A stretch of 12,442 nt of DNA from Sphingomonadaceae bacterium (GTDB lineage Bacteria > Pseudomonadota > Alphaproteobacteria > Sphingomonadales > Sphingomonadaceae). Below, in pieces: positions 6,867 through 12,442 of the stretch. Where the stretch lies: positions 1-12,442 of the forward strand of contig JACMKH010000225.1 in the NCBI GenBank assembly GCA_014380205.1, in the 5' to 3' direction. Under the pieces are notes generated by a model. That model was not told where the DNA came from. It searched no databases and worked only from the letters and a program-made list of their open reading frames with translations. The translations under genes and the position numbers were made by a program. Numbering within the stretch: position 1 is the first letter of the stretch; the number at the start of each line of letters is the position of its first letter.

Positions 6867-7340
6867 GTGACCGAGCGAATGCCCCAGGTGACCGCTGACG
6901 CCAACCAGGGCGAGGTCAGGGCGGGCCACCTCTCGGGCCTCGTCGGCTACCACGTCCGGCGCGCGTCGAACGCGATGGTCGCCGACTTCGCCGAGCAGCT
7001 CCAGGACCTCGGCATCCGCCCGACCTTGTTCGCGATGCTCTCGATCCTTTCCGAGAATCCCGGAATCAACCAGGGGCTGCTCGGCCGCACGCTCGGCATC
7101 CAGCGCGCCAACATGGTGCCGTTGGTGAGCGACCTGATGGGGCGCGGGCTGATCGAGCGGCGCGACGTTCCCGGCGACAAGCGCGCCTTCGCGCTGCACC
7201 TGACTCGCGCGGGCGCGGCGATGTTCGAGCAGTGCCACGACCGCATCGCCGCACACGAGGACCGGATGCTGTCGCGGCTCGACGAGGCGGAGCGCGATCA
7301 GCTGATCGACCTGCTTGGCAAGATAGACCCCGATGCGTGA
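6867..7340 (+). CDS. MarR-family transcriptional regulator of the aromatic operon (FerC-like)
   Basis: A 157-aa winged-helix regulator of typical MarR size. N-terminal helices (about 20-48) for dimerisation are followed by the wHTH: LLGRTLGIQRANMVPLVSDL (71-90) includes the recognition helix, and RRDVPGDKRAFALHLT (98-113) is the wing with the conserved Asp-Lys-Arg. A C-terminal dimer helix follows. GTG at 6867 is chosen as start because GGGGAG lies 7 nt before it; the frame is open from a TTG at 6831, but that would place coding sequence over the operator. In Sphingobium SYK-6 the MarR protein FerC represses ferBA and is released by hydroxycinnamoyl-CoA thioesters. The same logic is likely here but not shown. 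It is followed after 30 nt by the MFS gene, probably co-transcribed. Confidence 0.85.
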   Translation: MTERMPQVTADANQGEVRAGHLSGLVGYHVRRASNAMVADFAEQLQDLGIRPTLFAMLSILSENPGINQGLLGRTLGIQRANMVPLVSDLMGRGLIERRDVPGDKRAFALHLTRAGAAMFEQCHDRIAAHEDRMLSRLDEAERDQLIDLLGKIDPDA

Positions 7341-7370
7341 CGCGCCCGCGGCCCCGAAAGGACATATGAG

Positions 7371-8720
7371 ATGACCACCGACCCGCGCGCGATCATCGAC
7401 GAAAACCCGATGAACTGGCGGCAATATATCGTCGTGTTCCTGATGGTCGCGCTCAATGCTCTCGACGGGTTCGACGTGCTCTCCAGCGCGTTCGCGGCGC
7501 CGGGGATCACCCGGGAATGGGGCGTGTCGCGCGACGCGCTGGGCATCGTGCTCTCGGCCGAGCTGATCGGCATGGGCTTCGGATCGATGCTGCTGGGCGG
7601 CGTCGCCGACAAAATGGGGCGCAAGCCGACCATGCTCGCCTGCCTCGCGGTGATGGCGATCGGCATGTACCTGGCCCACGCCGCAGCCGGGGTGACCGAG
7701 CTGACGATTTGGCGCATGATGACCGGTCTCGGCATCGGCGGCATGCTGGCGGCGACCAATGCGGTCACCGCCGAATGCTCGAGCAAGGCCGGCCGCAGCA
7801 TTTCGATGGCGCTTTACGTTATCGGCTATCCGCTCGGCGCGGTGATCGGAGGCTTCGCCGCGCAGGGCTGGCTGCTCGTCGAATACGACTGGCGCGCGGT
7901 GTTCCTGTTCGGCGCCATTGTCACCGCGGCGATGATCCCACTGGTGATCCTGCTGGTTCCCGAGACGCCTGCCTATTACGCCGCACTGCGGCGCGATCGA
8001 GCGGTCGAGAAGATCAACCGCTCGCTCAGGGCCTTCGCCAAGCCCGAGATCGCCGCGCTGCCGCCGAGGGCGGACGGCGCCGCCAAGCCGAGGGTCACCG
8101 ACATCCTATCGAACCCACGGCTGCGTCCGGTCACGCTGCTGCTGGCGTTCGGCTACATGTTCCACACCATCACCTTCTACTACATCCTCAAATGGGCGGT
8201 GCAGATCGTCTCCGACACGGGCCTTTCGCAGCCCGACGCGGCGAGCGTGCTGACCTACGCCAATATCGGCGGCGCCGCGGGGGGCTTCCTGTTCGGCTTC
8301 CTGATGAAGAAATGGGGCATCAAGTGGCCGACGATCGTCATGCTGGCGCTCGGCAGCGCCGCGGTCGTCTCGTTCGGCCTGGGCCGCGAAACCCTCGAAG
8401 GCTGGCGCTGGGCGACGGTGGCGACCGGCTTCTTCACCAACGCCGCGATCGTCGGCTATTATGCCGGTTTCGCGCTCGGCTTCCCGGCCTATGCCCGGGC
8501 GACCGGCACCGGCTTCGTGCTCGGCGTCGGCCGTCTCGGCGCCGCCGGTTCGCCGATCATCGCCGGCTTCCTGTTCACGCTGTTCGGCGATGATCAGCTG
8601 CTCGCCGTGTCGGCGATCATGGCGCTCGGATCGATCGTCTCGGCCGTCCTGCTATGGCTGTTGCCAATCCGCGACGCCGACGCGGAGCTGGCGGAGGCGC
8701 CGAGCGGCCAAGCGGGCTGA
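7371..8720 (+). CDS. MFS aromatic acid/H+ symporter (AAHS family)
   Basis: A 449-aa inner-membrane transporter with about 12 predicted membrane helices. The AAHS signature DGFD lies in the first helix (32-35), the MFS loop 2-3 motif GGVADKMGRKP at 76-86 and RMMTGLGIGG in helix 4 (115-124). A central cytoplasmic loop (about 203-245, many Arg/Lys) and the second-half loop FLMKKWGIKWP complete the pattern. PcaK-type relatives import 4-hydroxybenzoate, protocatechuate, vanillate or hydroxycinnamates with protons. Here ferulate, coumarate or a similar acid is inferred from the operon. The ATG at 7371 follows AAAGGA by about 10 nt; an out-of-frame ATG at 7365 meets a stop at once. It is second in the marR operon. 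Confidence 0.88.
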   Translation: MTTDPRAIIDENPMNWRQYIVVFLMVALNALDGFDVLSSAFAAPGITREWGVSRDALGIVLSAELIGMGFGSMLLGGVADKMGRKPTMLACLAVMAIGMYLAHAAAGVTELTIWRMMTGLGIGGMLAATNAVTAECSSKAGRSISMALYVIGYPLGAVIGGFAAQGWLLVEYDWRAVFLFGAIVTAAMIPLVILLVPETPAYYAALRRDRAVEKINRSLRAFAKPEIAALPPRADGAAKPRVTDILSNPRLRPVTLLLAFGYMFHTITFYYILKWAVQIVSDTGLSQPDAASVLTYANIGGAAGGFLFGFLMKKWGIKWPTIVMLALGSAAVVSFGLGRETLEGWRWATVATGFFTNAAIVGYYAGFALGFPAYARATGTGFVLGVGRLGAAGSPIIAGFLFTLFGDDQLLAVSAIMALGSIVSAVLLWLLPIRDADAELAEAPSGQAG

Positions 8721-8762
8721 TGGCGCCACGATGATGGCGGCGGGATCGCTCGTCGCGGCGGC

Positions 8763-8784
8763 GATGATCGCGCTGCTCGGGCGG
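8763..8784 (+). repeat. 22-bp imperfect direct repeat, left copy
   Basis: Begins GATGATCGCG and matches 11305-11326 at 20 of 22 bases in the same orientation. It lies 42 bp after the MFS stop codon. The two copies bracket the repeat array, the RAYT remnant and the AT-richer cytochrome gene, so they could mark an insertion. Chance in GC-rich DNA is possible. Confidence 0.35.
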
Positions 8785-8831
8785 GGGCGGGGGGCGGCTT
8801 AGGATGGGCGTGCGAGTTTTCTTCGTAACTG

Positions 8832-8939
8832 TCACTGCAATTCGCAGGACGCGGTCGGGCGGCGGTGGTCGCGCTGGGTAACATGGTGAAGGGCGTCAGG
8901 TATCACGGCGCTGCGAGCGTCGCCATGGCGGCGCGGTAG
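8832..8939 (-). pseudogene. Decayed N-terminus of a RAYT (REP-associated tyrosine transposase)
   Basis: The minus strand encodes LPRRHGDARSAVIPDALHHV followed by TQRDHRR. This matches the characteristic N-terminal stretch of REP-associated Y1 transposases (PRR.AR.VVPG.PHHVTQRGNRR, from general knowledge of the family). Only about 35 residues remain before a stop. The HUH motif and the catalytic Tyr are missing, and no clear ATG is in frame at the expected place. Directly upstream, in its reading direction, is the array of GGAATTG repeats, the arrangement expected of a RAYT with its REP sequences. It is a remnant, not a working gene. Confidence 0.6.
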
Positions 8940-8948
8940 GCACGGGTA

Positions 8949-9140
8949 TAGGGAGTCAATTAGGTATTGTGTCCCCGGAATTGCCCGGAATTGCCCGGAA
9001 TTGTGGTGTCCCCGGAATTGTGGTAGGGAGTCAATTAGGTATTGTGTCCCCGGAATTGCGCCGGAATTGCCCGGAATTGCCCGGAATTGCGGTGTCCCCG
9101 GAATTGCGTGTCCCCGGAATTGCGGTGTCCCCGGAATTGC
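8949..9140 (+). repeat. Tandem GTGTCCCCGGAATTGC repeat array
   Basis: Eleven CCGGAATTG units start at 8975, 8985, 8995, 9012, 9050, 9061, 9071, 9081, 9098, 9114 and 9131, at steps of 10 bp (direct tandem) or 16-17 bp (with a GTGTCC spacer). A 36-bp block beginning TAGGGAGTCAATTAGGTATTG occurs twice (8949-8984 and 9024-9059), 75 bp apart. Degenerate relatives lie at 1010-1058 and, inverted, at 3614-3682. The rest of this gene-free stretch holds the RAYT remnant, a GGCAC/GTGCC hairpin (9162-9174) and a promoter. Confidence 0.85.
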
Positions 9141-9248
9141 AGCCCCCGCAATAGCGCTAATGGCACTCGGTGCCGAACACAGAGTGAAGGCCATTTTTGG
9201 ACGCGCCCGGTGAGGGGCACGAGTAGGAGCTCACAAATCCTTCGCGAA

Positions 9249-9276
9249 TTGACATGCTAAATTTGCAAGCTACGAT
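9249..9276 (+). promoter_or_regulatory. Candidate sigma-70-type promoter of the cytochrome gene
   Basis: TTGACA (9249-9254), a 16-nt spacer and TACGAT (9271-9276) lie 23 bp before the chosen ATG at 9300. The -35 box is a full consensus match and the -10 box is partial. The implied leader is short but still holds the GGGAG ribosome binding site. Confidence 0.5.
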
Positions 9277-9299
9277 CTCCATCAATGTGGGAGCAGGCG

Positions 9300-11249
9300 A
9301 TGCGAGTGTCGTTTCCTTTGGGTTTTGCCCTCGCTATCTCCGCTTGCGGTGCGAACGACGACCGACCACATTCCTCTCACACAGTAAGGCAAGCGCCTGC
9401 ACCAACCTATGCCAATCAAGGTTGGAGCCCAGTGGAACGTCGAGCGTGGTACGCCGCCACGCAAGGTTCGCGACTGATGCCTGCCAGCTGGTTGCGCGCA
9501 CTTGAGCGCGCGGACAACGAAACGCTCTTTCTCGACGTCGAGAACATGGGGCGCTTCCGATTCTTGATGGACGAGACCAACCCGGACAACCCCTATCCGA
9601 TCGGCTTCGCCGAAGATCGGCAGCCTGACGGGAACTTCGAAAGGACCCGGTTACGCTGGTTTAGCGGACAAGGTGACAATGAGCGCTGGATCGGCCTTAA
9701 CTGCGCTGCCTGTCACACTGCTGAACTGCGATACGGAGCTACGCGTTTTCGAGTGGATGGAGGCCCTTCAATTATCGATTTTCAATCGTTTGACGAGGAA
9801 ATTGCGCTAGCTCTGCGACAAACGCTTGACGTTGATTCGAAATTTGAACGCTTTGCACAGCGCGTTCTTGCCGCGCGATCCATCGACGATGGCCCGCGAC
9901 TTCGCGCGGCACTTGGCGAACTTACCGAGTGGCGCGAAACGGTTGTCGCTGCAAACGAATCCGGTTTGCGCTACGGGTTCTCCCGGCTCGACGCGTTTGG
10001 TCACATTTTTAATCAGGTTGCCTTGTTTACCGGTGCTGATAGTCCGACGGTGCGACCTTCCGATGCACCGGTCAGCTATCCCTTTCTCTGGAACACGCCG
10101 CAGCATGATGTTGTCCAGTGGAACGGCATCGCGCGCAACGAACCCCGCATCCTCGGCGTCAACATCGGCGCGCTCGGCCGAAACACAGGCGAAGTTATTG
10201 GGGTATTCGGAGAGCTAAATGTATCGAGGCGGAGCGGCGCTTCCTTATTTGGTCGCCGCGCCTACTCGAGCGTCTTCGTTGCTAATCTAATAGAAATGGA
10301 GGAACAGGTCGCGCGGTTGCAATCACCACAGTGGCCGGAGGAAATTTTAGGCCCGCTGGATAGCGGTAGGGTCGGGAGGGGCAGGGACCTGTTCGCGCAG
10401 CAATGTAGAAGATGCCATCAGCTCGTTGACCGCCAGGCCCTTGACACGCCCATCACCGCTCAGATGAGCCGATTCTTGCCGGTGCCCGGAGAAAGCAACA
10501 CGTTTCCCCCTCCGGGCACAGACCCCGCCATGGCGTGTCGATCCTATGAACGCACTACCGCTGCAGAATTCTATGCAGGCGTGACCTTCACGGATGAGGT
10601 GGGCACCCAGCAGCGCGTCGGAGACGAGGAGAGAATTTCCACGCTGCTTGCCGCGATGGTAAGATCGGCGCTGCTCGATCAAGCCGGTGAACTCTTGACC
10701 TATCTTAGATCACCGACACGCGGTCTCGTTGTTAACAATCCCGGAGAGTATGCGCCCGGAACGCCGCCGGCAGGCGCGAGCGTCACGCGTTTGGTAACAC
10801 GCGACCAGGTTGCATCGGCAATCAACGAAGGTGCTTTTCAATCGCCCCAAACGCAAGGTGGTGAGTTCAACACTTTACGCGACTGGGGAGAATTCAACGC
10901 GTGTATGACATCCAATCCATCAAGGCTGAAAGCCTATAAGGCACGGCCACTCAATGGTATTTGGGCGACTGCGCCCTATCTCCACAACGGTTCAGTACCA
11001 AATCTGTATCAGCTTCTGCTACCGCCATCCCGACGTGTACCTAGCTTTTATTTAGGTACTCGGGAGTTTGATGTTGAGATGGTTGGCTTCAGGTTAGGTC
11101 AGACAACAGAAAACACGTTCGAATATAGAACTACCAATGAGGACGGCAGCATCCGCTGGGGTAACTACAATGGCGGCCATGACTACGGAAATGACCTGTT
11201 GAGCCGTGAGCAGAGGTATGACCTAATTGAGTATATGAAATCACTCTGA
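9300..11249 (+). CDS. Di-heme c-type cytochrome lipoprotein, RoxA/RoxB-like (di-heme cytochrome c peroxidase superfamily)
   Basis: A 649-aa exported protein. A short signal peptide ends in the lipobox ISAC (13-16), so Cys16 is probably lipidated. Two covalent heme sites are visible: CAACH (135-139) and CRRCH (369-373). The stretch APVSYPFLWNTPQHDVVQWNG (in two parts, 256-266 and 267-276), followed by RNTGEVIGVFG (294-304), and the C-terminal PLNGIWATAPYLHNGSVPNLY (550-570, with His562) are typical of the family that includes RoxA, a di-heme oxygenase cleaving polyisoprene. The size is close to RoxA (about 680 aa). Substrate is unknown; oxidative cleavage of a hydrophobic polymer or peroxidase-like electron transfer are both possible. 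ATG 9300 is preferred over 9285 because GGGAG lies 7 nt before it. Base content is visibly AT-richer than the flanking genes, suggesting transfer. Confidence 0.8.
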   Translation: MRVSFPLGFALAISACGANDDRPHSSHTVRQAPAPTYANQGWSPVERRAWYAATQGSRLMPASWLRALERADNETLFLDVENMGRFRFLMDETNPDNPYPIGFAEDRQPDGNFERTRLRWFSGQGDNERWIGLNCAACHTAELRYGATRFRVDGGPSIIDFQSFDEEIALALRQTLDVDSKFERFAQRVLAARSIDDGPRLRAALGELTEWRETVVAANESGLRYGFSRLDAFGHIFNQVALFTGADSPTVRPSDAPVSYPFLWNTPQHDVVQWNGIARNEPRILGVNIGALGRNTGEVIGVFGELNVSRRSGASLFGRRAYSSVFVANLIEMEEQVARLQSPQWPEEILGPLDSGRVGRGRDLFAQQCRRCHQLVDRQALDTPITAQMSRFLPVPGESNTFPPPGTDPAMACRSYERTTAAEFYAGVTFTDEVGTQQRVGDEERISTLLAAMVRSALLDQAGELLTYLRSPTRGLVVNNPGEYAPGTPPAGASVTRLVTRDQVASAINEGAFQSPQTQGGEFNTLRDWGEFNACMTSNPSRLKAYKARPLNGIWATAPYLHNGSVPNLYQLLLPPSRRVPSFYLGTREFDVEMVGFRLGQTTENTFEYRTTNEDGSIRWGNYNGGHDYGNDLLSREQRYDLIEYMKSL

Positions 11250-11304
11250 CGATGGCTACGATTGTAAAGTGATGGCCGTCGGGGGCACGCCTCGCCTCGG
11301 CGCG

Positions 11305-11326
11305 GATGATCGCGTTGCTCGTGCGG
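11305..11326 (+). repeat. 22-bp imperfect direct repeat, right copy
   Basis: Begins GATGATCGCG and differs from 8763-8784 at two positions. It lies 56 bp after the cytochrome stop codon in a 184-bp gap that otherwise shows no gene. The preceding 25 bp are loosely similar at both sites. Confidence 0.35.
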
Positions 11327-11400
11327 AGTCATCGCGGGATAAATGGAAGCGATCGGTGAAGCGTCGGCGATTGTGATCAGGAGACGGGCGTCACGGCTGG

Positions 11401-11427
11401 CCGGTCCCGCGCGCCGCGCGGGACCGG
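11401..11427 (-). terminator. GC-rich hairpin after the small secreted protein gene
   Basis: Perfect 11-bp arms, CCGGTCCCGCG (11401-11411) and its complement (11417-11427), enclose a 5-nt loop. The hairpin begins 7 bp beyond the stop codon of the minus-strand gene at 11434. No T-run follows, so termination may be weak or factor-assisted. Confidence 0.55.
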
Positions 11428-11433
11428 CGCGGT

Positions 11434-11712
11434 TCAGTCGGCGATGGTCGCGATCTCAACGTCCGCCGCGTCGCTCACGGGAAACCGCACCCGCGACGCA
11501 TTGACCGTGCCTCTGACGTAGCCGTCCTGCACGGAGAGGCGATAGCGGCCGCCGATGCTGGATCGCCCGACGATGATCGTCCGGCCGTCCTGCTCGTCGA
11601 CGGTGTAGGTGTAAGTGACGCCGTCATGGGTGAGGGTGCGGGTGGGTGTCTGGGCTGGTGCGGCGGAAGCAAGCGTTGCGCTCACCAGAGACGTGAAAAG
11701 CAGCATTCTCAT
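11434..11712 (-). CDS. Small secreted protein, function unknown
   Basis: A 92-aa protein with a clear Sec signal peptide (basic MR start, hydrophobic LLFTSLVSATLASAA, cleavage probably after APAQ near residue 21). The mature part of about 70 residues alternates short polar and hydrophobic segments (VTYTYTVDEQDGRTIIVGRS, GGRYRLSVQDGYVRGTV), which suggests an all-beta domain in the periplasm. It has no cysteines in the mature part. The ATG at 11712 follows AAGGAGA by 8 nt. I do not recognise a named family. It stands alone, divergent from the terminase-small-like gene at 11948, and is followed by a hairpin terminator. Confidence 0.7.
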   Translation of the reverse strand: MRMLLFTSLVSATLASAAPAQTPTRTLTHDGVTYTYTVDEQDGRTIIVGRSSIGGRYRLSVQDGYVRGTVNASRVRFPVSDAADVEIATIAD

Positions 11713-11898
11713 GGGATTATCTCCTTGGTGAATGCCCGCCAGGTTCCCTCGCCGCCATAGTTATGTTGCAGCGCAGCAATACGCTAGTTCGATGTGCGCT
11801 AAGACGAATGCGTATGACGCAATCTGTCATCGGCGGTCGCCGCCGCTCCTCAAACAGCGAGGGCGTCGCAAAGCGACAGCGCGCAGAACAATCCCATA

Positions 11899-11947
11899 CG
11901 GTAAAAACTGCTTTCCTACACGCGCCCATTATGTTCCAAGCTCGAGC
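11899..11947 (+). promoter_or_regulatory. Upstream control region shared with the left-hand paralogue
   Basis: These 49 nt align without gaps to the 49 nt before the start of the paralogue at 189-911, about 38 of 49 identical. They include CTTTCCTACACG (11911-11922) and ATTATGTT (11928-11935). The rest of the 235-bp divergent gap (11713-11898) shows no gene. Confidence 0.55.
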
Positions 11948-12442
11948 ATGGGCGGGACGGGTGATTCACGGCGGGCGCGGCGCGTCGACGAGGCGGCGAA
12001 GTGGCGGTTTCTGGCGGCGCTGGGCGAGGGGGCTTCGGTGCTCGGCGCGGCGAAGGCGGGAGGATTTTGCGCGACCAGCTTCTACAAGGAGCGCGAGCGC
12101 GACGAGGCGTTCTTCCGGGCTTGGGCCGAGGCGATCGGCGCGGAGTTTTCGCCGATCGTCAGGCCGGGATTCAAGCGGCGGCTTCAGAGGCGCAAGTTTC
12201 GACGGCAGCGCTTCGACGAGGAGCGGCGGGCGGCCTTCCTTTCGCAATTCGCGAGGAGCTGCAACATTCGCGAGGCGGCGGCGATCGCGGGCGTGAGCGA
12301 ATCGACCGTCTATCTTCATCGCAGCCAAGACGCGGGTTTCGCGGACGCCTTCCAGGAGGCGCTGGCGCAGGGCTATGCGCGGCTCGAGGTCGAGCTGCTC
12401 GAGGAGCGGCTCGAGGCGCGGCGGAGGCTGCGCGCGCTTGCG
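11948..12442 (+). CDS. Terminase small subunit-like protein, second paralogue (runs off the right edge)
   Basis: 165 codons are present and the frame is open at the edge. It starts MGGTGDSRRARRVDEAAKWR and aligns without gaps over its whole visible length to the left-hand protein, roughly two-thirds identical. Both helix-turn-helix units are present (FLAALGEGASVLGAAKAGG, about 21-39, and FLSQFARSCNIREAAAIAGV, about 97-116), as is the basic linker (KRRLQRRKFRRQRF). The codon pattern suits a real gene. It faces away from the first copy, so whatever packaging or regulatory gene follows would lie beyond 12442. A DNA-binding role, in packaging or as a regulator, is inferred. Confidence 0.75.
   Translation, partial: MGGTGDSRRARRVDEAAKWRFLAALGEGASVLGAAKAGGFCATSFYKERERDEAFFRAWAEAIGAEFSPIVRPGFKRRLQRRKFRRQRFDEERRAAFLSQFARSCNIREAAAIAGVSESTVYLHRSQDAGFADAFQEALAQGYARLEVELLEERLEARRRLRALA

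Noticed and set aside
6828..7679. 283-aa minus-strand ORF across marR and the MFS start
   Set aside because: Shadow rich in His/Arg/Glu that would cover the divergent control region.
7517..8593. 358-aa plus-strand ORF in another frame of the MFS gene
   Set aside because: Arg-rich frame shadow with no membrane pattern; the transporter frame has clear MFS motifs.
8731..8802. 23-aa hydrophobic peptide after the MFS gene
   Set aside because: Starts MMAAGSLVAAAMIALL but has no ribosome binding site; too short to support, and it overlaps the 22-bp direct repeat.
8949..9140. CRISPR array
   Set aside because: Units are 10 or 16-17 bp and tandem, without unique spacers of constant length; no cas genes are present.
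9285..9299. Upstream ATG for the cytochrome gene
   Set aside because: No ribosome binding site before it; the added MWEQA would place an acidic residue before the signal peptide.

Overview
The high GC content, the codon use and the gene families suggest an alphaproteobacterium of the order Sphingomonadales (Sphingomonas, Sphingobium or Novosphingobium-like). The organism itself cannot be named from this window.

Layout, left to right. (1) 1-911, minus strand: the N-terminus of a probable phage or gene-transfer-agent type terminase large subunit, a two-hairpin REP-like element, and a terminase-small-subunit-like gene with two helix-turn-helix units. (2) 1010-3682: an AT-richer cassette on the minus strand. 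It holds a 61-aa protein overlapped by a 773-aa Rad50-like ATPase with a zinc hook and a C-terminal helical domain carrying an RNxxGxH motif. Copies of one short repeat family flank the cassette in inverted orientation. (3) 3744-8720: a phenylpropanoid (ferulate-type) degradation locus. A minus-strand operon encodes an aldehyde dehydrogenase, a hydroxycinnamoyl-CoA hydratase-lyase and an NTF2/SnoaL-like protein. It diverges from a plus-strand marR-MFS transporter operon across an 84-bp control region with a candidate MarR operator. (4) 8803-9299: about 500 bp without an intact gene. It holds a decayed RAYT (REP-associated transposase) N-terminus, a tandem array of the same repeat that flanks the ATPase cassette, and a promoter. 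(5) 9300-11249: a di-heme c-type cytochrome lipoprotein of the RoxA/RoxB-like family, AT-richer than its neighbours. (6) 11434-11712, minus: a small secreted protein with a hairpin terminator. (7) 11948-end, plus: a second terminase-small-like gene, about two-thirds identical to the left one. It faces outward and shares its upstream control sequence with the left copy.

How the parts work together. The degradation locus reads as a regulated unit: the MFS permease takes up an aromatic acid, a CoA ligase encoded elsewhere activates it, the hydratase-lyase cleaves feruloyl-CoA to vanillin plus acetyl-CoA, the dehydrogenase oxidises vanillin to vanillate, and the MarR protein controls both operons. 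The NTF2-like protein is translationally coupled to the hydratase and has an unknown step. Around this unit are several accessory pieces: the ATPase cassette (a candidate defence or toxin gene), RAYT-type repeats, the RoxA-like gene, and outward-facing paralogous phage-like genes that bracket the rest.

The most promising undescribed system is the small protein plus zinc-hook ATPase/HEPN-like pair framed by inverted repeats.
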